Of a stretch of DNA of 64,000 nt, positions 48,001 to 58,853 are shown piece after piece. The position numbers and the translations under genes are program-made. The notes below the pieces were generated by a model that searched no databases, had not been told where the DNA came from, and was given only the letters and a program-made list of their open reading frames with translations. Location of the stretch: contig JAUJYN010000018.1 in NCBI GenBank assembly GCA_030737835.1, forward strand, positions 2,852,001-2,916,000. Reading direction: 5' to 3'. How positions within the stretch are numbered: the stretch's first letter is position 1; the number at the start of each line of letters is the position of its first letter. The stretch comes from Acorus gramineus. Taxonomy: Eukaryota; Streptophyta; Magnoliopsida; Acorales; Acoraceae.

Positions 48001-49029
48001 GAATGCAGGGTGACAGTGATCCATCTAGCTTATCAATCCGTATATGAAGACACCAAAGTCCTGTATTAGCCACCCCGTATCAACCTTTTTTTTTCTTTTT
48101 TTTTTTCGAGTTGTTTGTATGAACTTGGTGATTGACAACTCAAGAAGTGGAAGGGTGGTCCTTTTTTACCTTGTTCAGGTTACTGTTCAAAGAACCAATA
48201 TGTAACATGCATGTCCAACACAGCCTAGTCATCTTGATTAATTTTGTTGCAGTACGTACTGTTGTTGTTTCTGCATAATTTTGTTCCCAAGTGTCCGTTC
48301 CAGTACTGTTTTCTTCCTTAGGAACAGGGCACAGAATAATGGCCTGTGCTTTTTTGGAACTATTTATGTGTCACATTTCGTAGAACATAACAGTCTAGCA
48401 CCAACTAGATCAACCAGTCTGCAATCTGCATGCTATATCAATCATGAGGTGCAACTGATTTAAAAAATATGTGGCCCTCCTCTAATCAGCAGAAACAATG
48501 GATCAAAAATAAATATGTGGTTTAATGTAGCATACTAGCATGATAGGGAACACAATCTGATCACTTAGATTAAATCTTAGTCACTATCCCTTTTGTGGGT
48601 CTGACACAAGATTATTCACTCCTGATGACTATACCGAAATAGATAACTATTTATGCACAATAAATAAATTTTTCTTTAGTTTTTTTTTTTGTAATTATCA
48701 TTGAGAAACATAAAAGTGATATTTTTTATTTGATTCAAATTGGATAAAGTGAGGATAATTGATGAATAAGATATGGATATGAATTTATGACTTTTAAATG
48801 ACAACTACATTCCTAATTTTTTTTTTAAGGATGACCCCGCTATTTTTTTTTTAGGTTTGATTAATTGTGATTTATAATTGGAGGATTAATTAAAGTGAGT
48901 AAATTTATGTCATTGAAGTTAGTTTTTCTTTTAATAAACAAAAGTTTGGCTTTTTAAAATCTCATTTGAAATCTTTTTTGACTATATGTGATTTTCACTC
49001 CTTGTATATAATTTTTTTGAGCCAAATGT
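45063..49029. other. AT-rich intergenic DNA, no gene seen
   Basis: About 4 kb of strongly AT-rich sequence with many A and T homopolymers (for example 47918-47932, 48088-48107). An AACCC-rich patch is at 45985-46130 and a C-rich patch (cccctccccctcc) at 47220-47245. A segment ending ttgtactatataaa followed by A runs near 47410-47440 could be a retroposon tail. No frame with recognisable protein content was found on either strand. Confidence 0.5.
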
Positions 49030-52000
49030 AGTCATTTCTATTCCCAAAAAAAGAAAGAACATGACCAAAGAGGGTTAGAGAAGAGAAGAACAGCATAGCT
49101 CATAAGGAAACAAAAAAAAGGAAAAACCAAATAAAATTTAACACGAGGCGCCACGCTCCCTTATTCGAGCATTCGATGGCGGCCCCTATGACGGATGAGC
49201 AGAAAAGAGTTCTAACCCACACCCCTAGAGGGAGCCACACTACTTTGAGATATGGAACACGTTATCCTTGATCTGGATACTCCACCCATACATGTGCAAT
49301 CTTCCTTGAGGAAATGGATTGTCGACTCCTAGAGGTTCTCCAAATAGAAAGCCGATCCCTTAAAAATTACATCACTTCTCGCCCTCCAAATAGCCCATGC
49401 CCCAGCCAAAATCACCGAGAGTCAAACTAGTCTCGCTTTGCTCTTGTCATTCTTCATTCTCATTCGCTGAGCCACCTCCCATAGATCCTCCAACAATCTG
49501 AATAGCAGTGGTTTCCTAGAGGCCGCCGCAAGCATACCCAAAGCCGGGACACCATAGGACAATGGCAAAACAGATGCTCAATAGTCTCGGCCTCCCCTCA
49601 ACATAGTGAACAATTAAACCAAATGAAGCATTTCACCTTCAAGGGAATTTTGGCTTTCCATATTACTGTAGCAAGAGCGATGAGCAAGCTATCTGCCGCG
49701 GCCTCCCGGGTCCACCGTTTGTAACCAAGCGAGACCGAGTAACATTGCCCCGATTTCCCCACCCAAGACCTCGAGTTCTCTCTCTCTTTGTCAAGGCTAA
49801 TCCCCTGCAATAGCCCTAGAAGCTCTGAGAATTGCATAATCCCCTCCTCTCTTAGTCCATGGCGCATGCGCGTGTCCAAGATTAGCTGGCACAAATAGTT
49901 TTCCCAGCCAATCTTGGAAACAACACCCGCAATGGACGACATCGGTCATCCCAGAAGTGAAACGCTAATTCTTCCCCAAGCTACCACACCACCTCCTCCG
50001 TGAATTATGGCCAAACATCAAAGAAACCTTTGCATAGCAGTGATCTCCACCTAGCTGGATCTGGCACCATCTCCTTGGCATCTCCTGCAATCACATATTG
50101 TTCTTTGAAAATGTGCACCCGTTTCGCGTCGAGGTTACTAACCCAGTTCCAACACCATTGGGACAACAACGCTTGGTTTATCATCTCCAAGTCCAGCACC
50201 TCGAGCCCCCCCCCCCCCCTCATTTTCTCTCCAGCAAATCACGCTCCAACGAACCAATCAAGGGGACTTGCATGCCCTAGAAGCCCCATGCCAAAAGAAA
50301 CGGTGTCGTAACATCAATGCGGTCAATACACCCTTTCGGAGCCTAGAAAATAGACATAGAGAATATGGGTAATGCCGAAAGCACAGCTTGAAGTAGCACA
50401 AGTTTTCCACCCCATGACAGTCCCCGACCTTGCCACCCCTCCAACCTTCGTTCCAAATGGTCGATGACTGGTTGCCAATCACTCCTGCCCAGCTTCCTTG
50501 TCTATGGGGGTAGCCCCAAGAAATGCCAAGGAAGATATTCCATTCGGCAGCCCATGATCTTAGCCATTTCCCTCATCCTCAAGTCATCCACGTTAATCAA
50601 GATCATTGAGCTCTTCGAGAAGTTGATGTTCAAGCCTAATAACAAGCTAAAGCACCAAAGGATGACCCATAAACCATAGATGACATTGACATCCGGCGGT
50701 GCCAATAGCAAGGTATCATCGATGAATTGCATGTGGGAGATCGCTATCCCCACTGTGTTAGTCTCTAGCTCCCAGATCCAATCCTCCATCGTCACCATGC
50801 TACACATCCTGATGAGGACATTCACCACGATGGTAAAAAGCACCAGAGAGAGTGGATCACCCTAATGGAGTCCCTTGTTCTTATTGAAAAACCTTGCAAC
50901 GTGTCATTAACAACCACAGGGGCCTTTCCGAACATATGCACAATCATCCGTAATGAAGGGGCAGCCAAGCACGTGGAGAAGGAACCCCCCCTATTCGATG
51001 TTGTCGTACACCCTTTCAAAGTCCACTTTGATGAGTGCTTCGCTTCGATCATCCTTGGGAACCTCCGAGATGATCTCCTAAGCCACTGCGAACCCGTCAT
51101 GTAGAGATCATCTTGGAATAAAAGCAGAATGTGCATCTTTGATGAGCGCGCAACAAACACATCTCAGTCTCACAGCCAACACCTTAACTACCAAGAGATA
51201 GGCATCGTTGAGCAGACATATGGGTCTGAAATCCGACACTCAGACCAGTCCCTCCCTCTTGGGTATGAGGATGATGAATGAAGCATTGAAACGACCGATC
51301 CTTGGTTCACCCCTCAACAGTTTGACAAAAACCTCCATCACATCCTCCTAGATGATATGCCATAAATGTTGATCAAATTCCAATCCAAACCCATCCAGCT
51401 CCGCCACCTTATTGCCATCCACCCCGAAGAGGCACCCCTGACCTCCCATAGTGAGAATTTGTACTCCAAATCCTCTAGACACTCTGGAGGAAGACACTGT
51501 AGGTCTTCATCGAACCATAGTGGCCTCCCATCTTCTACTCTTCTAGAACGCAACCCGGAAATGCTCGACTAAGTGCCCTCCAATTTCTCCCTCTGAGTCA
51601 ATCATCATGTCTACCACTAGTAACAAGGAAATTCTATTTGTGCGTCTTTGCTGCAAAGCGATTTTATAAAAAAAAAATCCATTTTGTTAGCGCCCGCCTT
51701 CAGCCACAACACCTTCAACCATTGACACCACTCCATTTCCTCATGTTTGAGCAGTCTCGCTCTTGTTCCCCTCGCAATTGTTTGACGGTTACGGGCCTAC
51801 ACATCCACCGGTCCATCCTCCTCCTCAAGATCAACCGCTGCAATTGTGCTAGTGAGCTCATTCACCCTCCTAACATGGACTTCTTTGGCTTGCTTCCCCC
51901 AAATCTGGAGGTGGTGCTTCAATCAACATAGTTTAATAACTAGGAGTTTCACCCCCCATAATCCGCTTGCGGACTCCTCCCAAGATTGGCAAACCAAATT

Positions 52001-52532
52001 CTCAAGCCCTCGACCTTAGTCCACTATGATTCAAATTTGAACTTTAACGGTTTTACCTGATAATGGGAATAGAAAAACAATGGGGAGTGACAAACATAAT
52101 ACACTGTGAACCATGTATCTCGTACCCCAGAAACATCTCTTCCCATTTGAGATCGATCATCACTCAATCCAGATGGACCAGCAAGAGCACCTCCCGTCAA
52201 CTACTCTAGGTAAAACGCTAGTTTTGAATGACAAGATCCAACAATTCCTCGTCATTAATCCACCCCGAGAAAACCCGCATGGAAGATGGTGCCGCATCAT
52301 CCCCATTCCGCTCACCACAGAAATGCGTGACATTGAAGTCAACCGTCATGCACCAAGGAGTATTCCACACTGCCCTCACCCCCAACAGTTACTCCTAGCA
52401 TTCAGCTCTATCCATAGCTCCATGAGGACCATACACCTTGGATAGGACCCATAACTCCCCTGACTTGTGCTCCCTAAACAAAACCAAGAGGGGAAAATAC
52501 CGCTCCATCCACTCCACCTTCTCCCAGAGAGT
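49030..52532 (-). pseudogene. LINE (L1-type) remnant: endonuclease end, reverse transcriptase, tail
   Basis: Read on the minus strand from 52532 down, the endonuclease gives KVYGPHGAMDRAEC (about 52400-52440) and a degraded continuation to about 52160. The reverse transcriptase follows at about 51550-50500, with a FIDDTLL catalytic box (YADD equivalent, about 50726) and LGLNINFSKSS. Then come LEVLDLEMINQALLSQW (about 50200) and the zinc-binding tail KIPLKVKCFIWF (about 49600-49660). Several frame changes and stops make it non-functional. The 3' end is placed near 49030, where a T run (A on the minus strand) occurs. The 5' part lies beyond the CACTA insertion at 57258-58853. Confidence 0.85.
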
Positions 52533-52549
52533 CACTAATACAAAAAAAA

Positions 52550-53050
52550 AAAGGTCACACAAACCGTGATCTACTGAGCTGTGATCTTTTGTTGGTGACC
52601 ATGATCTTTTGATTAATGATTTTATCACAGTGGATAACTGTGATTGTTTGTTGGTAAAGATCACGGTTTAATTGACGACCGTGATATTTTGTTAGGCAAC
52701 GATTATGTTTTTAGGCTACCCCATGATTGTTAGTTGGTTAACTATCACGGTGTTTATGAAAACGATGATTGTATCCTTAGTAATGATCACGGTTTATTAT
52801 TCGACTGTGATCATTTAGCATACAAACCATGATTTATAAGTACGAATAATTTACATTTTTTGCGTAACCGTGATCTTTTGTTGGGCAACAATTACAGTTT
52901 TAGGCTACACCATGATTGTTGGTTGGTTAACTATCATGGTGATTTTGAGAACCGTGATTGTTTTCTTAGTAAGGATCATGGTTTATTTGGTGATAATGAT
53001 AATTTACAATATGAGAAGATTACATTTACATTTGAATCGTGATCTTTTTC
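52550..53050. repeat. Left subterminal accgtgatc array of the CACTA element
   Basis: At least a dozen copies of (a)ccgtgat(c/t) or its complement occur here in both orientations, often spaced 20-40 bp. A longer unit with ttttgttgggcaac and ttaggctac occurs twice (about 52690 and 52875), indicating a roughly 185-bp internal duplication. Confidence 0.8.
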
Positions 53051-53362
53051 TCGAAACTGCATATATATTTAATACTAGTATTCATGAATAAAACCACCTC
53101 ATCATACCCAAAAAACCATTTTGACATAAAACAATCTCCGTACAATTGTTCTAATACATCCAACTATTTTCATGCTAATACAAGCTGAAAATATCTAAAA
53201 TAAATCTTGCATTTGAATCAAACACATCAAAATATCATGTTGAGCCTCAACTACTCAATAGTGGTGCCAATTTCAAAATAAAAAACTACAATATAATCAA
53301 AAGATGCAATTGTACTCACAATATTGAACTATATAAATTTTTGAATTATGTTGCACTACTCG

Positions 53363-56142
53363 TGTTATATATGTGTCACTTTTATTCTTCTGGTCACCGT
53401 TGGAGCATTCTAGCAGTTTTTCAGCTTTTTCTTTTTTCGATCGGAACCGCTAAAATTTTAGACTTTTAGCTATCATCCTGAGCTTGAGGACTCCGATTGA
53501 AAATCTAACTGCATATTATGTGTCCTGGTGCCATTTCAAGCCACTCACGAAAATTTCATCAAATTCCGGTAACGTTCAGAATTTTGCAGTTCTGAATCGT
53601 ATCCGGGTTTTGACCAAGCGAAAAGTCATTGGGAGACTTGACTTGGTCAAATTTGACCTTGAATTGGTCAAATGATTTTGGTTTTTAGTGTGGTTGGGTT
53701 GACTAGGGTCAAATCCCACCTAAACCTAGCTTAACCTAATTTAATGCTAAGTGTAAGTGAGTGTGTGTGTGTGTGGTGAGTGTGTGTGCTTTAAGTTGGG
53801 CGTCCCCTTCTAATCCCCTCCCCTATTCATCTTCTCCCCCATTTCAAGCTTTCAAAAGCTCTCACCTCCCTCTCTTTAAATCCCCCATTTGATCTAGCTA
53901 GAGGTGTTGGATTGAAAAACCCTAGAAGGAGAAAAGCTTGGTAAGGACCCGATCTACCTTTCCATGGTCTTGGAATTGTTTTCCCTTTTGTTTTTCCTCC
54001 TCTCATGGCACCTTTTCTCCTCAGCTTTCAGCCTTGCTAGGGCTGAGTGGAGATCTTGGTGGTGGTGGTCTTGGAGGTGGCGAATCGGTGCGTGAAGAGC
54101 ACCCGATTTCCTCCCCTTCCCTTCCTCTCCTTGGGTGAGCTTTCTTTCCTTCCTTTTCTTGAGTAGATGCTTGTTTAGGATGTATTTTTGGGTATGCATG
54201 GCTGTTGGGGGGCTGTTGGGGGTTTGGGGCGGCTCGGGCGCGCGTGCGGGATCATCCCTGCGCGTGCGCGCGGGCCTGTGCGCGCAGGCAAGCGCAGGCA
54301 AAGCAGGGCGCAGTCAGGCGAGCTGGTGTCGGGCGCGCTGGGCGCGTGCTATCGGGCGCGCTGGGGGCGTGCGTGAGGTGCTGCGCAGGGGGCGCAGTGC
54401 GCGCGGAGCGCTGCGCAGGGGGAGCAGTGCGCGCGGAGCGCTGCGCAGGGGCGCAGTGCGTGCGATGCGCGCGGGGAGGCGAGCGGGTGTGCGCGCGGGG
54501 TACTGCGCTGGGGCGCAGTGTGTGCGGGTGTGCGCGCGAGGTGCTGCGCTGGGGCGCCGTGCGCGCGGGTGCACCCGGGGCTGGACGCGCGGTGCGCGCG
54601 GGCATGCACGAGCGTGCGGCGTGTCTGGTCGTGCGGGCAGAGGCGCGCAGCGCGCCTGGGTGCTCAGGCTGGGGCGCGGCAGTGCGCCCGGGGCGTGGGT
54701 GTGCGTGCGTGCGTGCGCACCCGTGCGTATGCGTGCGGGTGGCCGTGCGCATGGCTGCCCGGCGGTGCGGGAGTGTGTCGGAGCACTCGGACTCGCGTGC
54801 GTACGGGCCTGTATGTATGCTTGTCCGAGTGTTGGGTATTTTTATCGTATTTTTGGCGTATTTGTGTATTATACTCACCATTTTGATTCCCATGTCTTGC
54901 AGATCTTGACGGACGGTCACGCGACGACCCGGGTATTGGTGAGTGGGACAATCCAACCCAGTAGGGAGGCGTTGGATGCACGTAGGCGTGCATTGCCCTC
55001 CCCTGGAGCACCATAGTTGCATATTAGCTAATATTAAATGTAAACTGTGCTATGCATGATCATTATGATTGTATCCATGCCCCCCTTAGACTTTGTATGA
55101 TAGGGATATGCACCCTTACATCATGTTAGAGGCCTATGCATGCCTAAGCACCTTGTCCCGACCTGTGCATGTTCCCGCCTAGTTTAATTTGGTTAAATCA
55201 AATGTGAGCATGCCTTAGAGAATATTATAACCTCTTGTTATAATATGTGTCTCCCCGCATCTTAGTTATGCGCCCTGGAGGAATTCGTGTGAATTCACGA
55301 CATTATTTAGCGTTACCATCGGTGTCGACGGATCCATAAGGATCATATCCGCGTGAGTAGACTGTCTTCTTCTTATTGGTTGGATCCGATGTAGGTACTC
55401 CCCGGCGATGGCTGACCTGATAGAGGGCTTCCGTCCGGTACCTCTGATGTGTTTGGACAGTGCTGGTAGTTGGAGTGGGCTAGGTCGAGGCTACGAGGGT
55501 GGGAAAGGGCTACCGGATGGACCAGGGATGGGAAAGCGGTCTAGTTGCCCCAAGAGACCTATGTCACCCATCGGAGGGGGTGAGGGTGAGGGGAGGGAAA
55601 GTGGGTTGGCGATGAGACAACCCACCAGATTGTGTAGTTGCTGCCACTTAGGGGCTAATGATTATTTAAGGTTAATATGAATTGTGATGCATGGGTTGTG
55701 CTATTCACTGAGCGTGTGGCTCACCCCTCGCATATATTTTTTATCCAGTGATATCTGAGTCGGATCTGAAGGAAGAGCTCCCCGAGCCACGTCAGCAGTA
55801 GTGGAGCAGCGCCACGTTCTGCGAGTGAGAGGCCATCAGCATCCGTTTATTGTATGTATTGTATTCTGTGCTTGGGCACACGTTTGTATTATATTTGGAT
55901 GTCGTTGTATATATTGGCTCTCACAGGACAGTTGATTATGTATCGGGTCTGTAATATGTCTTTTGAATTACAGACTCAGTCTTTTAGCTTCCGCTATTTG
56001 TGTATATATTATGTCAGCCTCATTGTTGTCTGTGTTGTCATTTTTTATGTTGTTTAGAGTATGTTATTGACCTCCTGTATAGACTGCTGATATCATGTAT
56101 ACACTTGCTGCGTCCCGGGGACGGCCGCCCTGGGGCGTGACA
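53363..56142 (+). mobile_element. Family A solo LTR in the CACTA element
   Basis: A 2780-bp LTR starts TGTTATATATGTGTCAC and ends GGGGCGTGACA. It is flanked by perfect ACTCG duplications (53358-53362 and 56143-56147). It has the complete family A layout: GC-rich core 54190-54830, conserved block 54870-54980, a ggggtgagggtgagggg tract near 55577, and the cactgagcgtgtggctcacc motif near 55707. There is no internal coding region. It is younger than the CACTA element that holds it. Confidence 0.92.
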
Positions 56143-56147
56143 ACTCG

Positions 56148-56925
56148 TTCCTCAATGTAGTTATTTCATCTTCTTTGTAGGAGACTATTCCTTTGAACTG
56201 CATGTACAATATAATTATGATATTAATTAGTCAATGAATTTAATTAAATATATCAACCCAAACAAAAAATAGAGATCTTACCTTTTAAAGAATGTGAATT
56301 TCTGGGATTTCGATGATATCTTTTATATACTTCATTACAAAATAACCATATTCGATGTTTCCTCTTTGCTTTAGGCACTACAAATATATGTAAATCATAA
56401 ATTCTAGGAAAAAAAATTTAAATAACATCATAGATATAATTTTCAATAGTTCAAAATAAAATGCAAATATTTGGGAGCAAACATAATGCATTACTACAAG
56501 AAACAAAAAACTTCGATCCAATTACTAAAATGCATTCACATTTAGCAATCATTTTAGTGGCCAAATATGTTATCTCACATTATTAGCAAATTAAATTTAA
56601 ACAATTAAAACTCTGCAAAAGGGAATAAAAAAAGAGTCATTCTCAACCTTTAGGGACTTATATATATGAAAGAAATGAAAGATTGTAAAAATATAAACAT
56701 TAAAAACAACTAAAGAGCACAAGTCTTCCATGTTCCAACATTTAAATCTATCCAAGCTAATGATCCAATGATTAAAACAATGACCTCTTTTTTCATCCCA
56801 CCATTCTTCTCCCTTTTTCATCCTTGTTTCTGGTATGCACATGGTTGTCTTTGGCTTTCTCCAGCACAGATTGTTTGAAGAAAAAAAGCATAAAATAATT
56901 TAGTAGATCACAAAATTATATAAAC
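56148..56925. other. Internal CACTA spacer, no gene
   Basis: AT-rich filler between the nested LTR and the right subterminal array. A cattactacaagaaacaaaaaac stretch near 56491 looks like a partial second terminus, perhaps from another CACTA copy. No transposase fragment was recognised. Confidence 0.4.
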
Positions 56926-57230
56926 TGTGATCTTTTTACTTCTACAGTAATATAACAAATAATTCCGAACACAATTTTTAATCACGCTTTTAATATCGCT
57001 GTGATCGTAGATTTACAAACCGTGATCAAATATAGTTATTTGATCACGGTCCACTAAAACTATGATAATAGAGTAGATTTAATCACGCTTTTTGTTGTAA
57101 AGATGATCAAATGTTAACATCAAAAAAAATTAAAATTGGTTTTATGCAGTCAACAATCATGGTTTAACGCAAATCGTGATCTTTAGTAGCTAGTATCACG
57201 TTTTAACACTAACCATGATCTTTACTACTG
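56925..57230. repeat. Right subterminal accgtgatc array of the CACTA element
   Basis: Copies of gtgatc with flanking aaacc, and of gatcacg with ggttt/gtcc, recur about every 30-40 bp up to the right terminus, mirroring the left array. Confidence 0.75.
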
Positions 57231-57257
57231 TGGGTTATTACAGTTTTTGTAGTAGGG

Positions 57258-58853
57258 AGTGGAGTCCCATGCAATGATGATACCCCCAGTTGACTTAATC
57301 GCGTACTTCCAGACCATATCATCCAGCCACCCCTCTCTAAACAATCTGAGAAAATTGTGATTCAGGCTCACCAATTTAGACTCCTGAATGCAACAAATTT
57401 GAATATTGGTCTCCCTCACCTCTCTCCCAACGCAGGTTTTTCAGGGGTCGTGCATTCCCTTATGTTCCAAGAAAGGCCCTGCATTAAGACCAATAAACTG
57501 TGTCCACACTAACCTCCAACACTGTCAAAGGCAGCCCTCCCGCACCAGAGCCAGGCTCAACCCCCACCACCGACGCTGGCTCCAGTCCATATTCTAACGA
57601 GAAAGCCCCATCAATCCAAAAGAAACTGAAATGATCGATCTGAAATGTTCATGATCTGAATGTTTCATAACGTCCATGCCAAGGACCACCGCACTCTTAG
57701 TGGGGACCAACAGGACCTCCTTTGGCGTCTCTGAAATATCCGTCCGCAACGCATCCGGTGCCTCACGCAAACCACCCCCAACAAAGAAGTTCGACCACGC
57801 CTCCATCGGTTACACGAGAGATCCAACCACCATCATGGGAGAAGTCGCGGTCAACCCTCCGCTCCATGCTGTGGTTGACAAGTTAAAGTTTGAACCACCT
57901 CCTCATCACGAACTAGAACAGACGTGCTGATCATGCCCCACCGAAAGAGTCCATCGGTGGCACCGAAACGAACGGACCATCCAACCTAGTAGGTGAAACA
58001 ACCTCCTCAGAGGAGTTTAAGTGACCAAGAGTTACCCTAAGATATAAGTGGGTGCCTGGGACAGGGCCCCAACCCACCAAGCCCATGACACAAGACTTTC
58101 AGGTAACCAACCTAAGTCCTAAACCTCAGCATGATGAGCCCCAATACAAGAGAAAGGCCCACTACCCAGACACTCAGCTCAACGGCAAGAGCCCTCCCAA
58201 CCATATTCAAATCCACTACCCTCACTGACATGCCCTCACCTTCGCCAGATTTTGGTCCACCCGTCAAATGTGAGACCAACGAAACCTTGTCTGACACAAA
58301 GCCCCTATCGCCCTCTGTCCCTACGCCAAAAGCACTGACCTGTCAAGTGACTAGGGGCCATTGGGAAGCCCGTCCATCCAATGCAGTAGGGATGACGTGA
58401 CCAGATGCAGCTATGCCGTACACCCCCTTGGGAAGACCGCCATCAGGCCAAATTGACCGATCGACCCTCCCTAACTTCGGCTCCCCCATAGACTATGGTG
58501 CCTTTCCAAGCCTGACCCATCGTGCTTCACCATCCTCCATCTAAGGGGGAAACCTCCCTCGCACCTGCCTTCTCAGCCAAAGAGCACGGGGGAGCCAAAC
58601 AACGAGGCGAAGCCTCCAACCCAACCTTGTACGTCTAACAACAGTCCCGTTAACTTCAACTGCCACAATTAATGTGTGCACCTCCTAGTGTACTGAATTG
58701 GAGTCTCCACTCCAATAGGTGGAAACCCCTCCTGACCACTCTTATAAACGATGATGAAGGACGGCGGACCGAAGTTGGGGAGTCCTCAACTGAATGATGA
58801 AAAAGCTCTCCCCCAACCGACATACACGGTCAACCGCACCTACGCCCCCCCCC
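57258..58853 (-). pseudogene. LINE remnant: ORF1 region and endonuclease start
   Basis: This is the 5' part of the minus-strand LINE. Nearest the CACTA element (57258-57420) the translation gives IQICCIQESKL and GGIIIAWDSTP, the start of an L1-type endonuclease that continues beyond the insertion as TLWEKVEW. Upstream on the minus strand (about 57600-58850) lie short frames of ORF1 type (for example RALAVELSVWV) without a recognisable domain. The element is truncated where the LTR at 58854 begins, so its true 5' end is not seen. Confidence 0.75.

Larger units (their letters stand above)
52533..57257. mobile_element. Non-autonomous CACTA transposon carrying a solo LTR
   Basis: The left end is CACTAATACAAAAA and the inverted right end CCCTACTACAAAAA. 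Both are flanked by AGT (52530-52532 and 57258-57260), the 3-bp duplication typical of CACTA elements. Inside each end are arrays of the motif accgtgatc and its complement gatcacggt (about 52570-53045 and 56925-57215), like the subterminal transposase-binding repeats of En/Spm. Without the nested LTR the element is about 1.94 kb and shows no transposase, so it depends on a helper. It splits the endonuclease of the minus-strand LINE. Confidence 0.85.
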
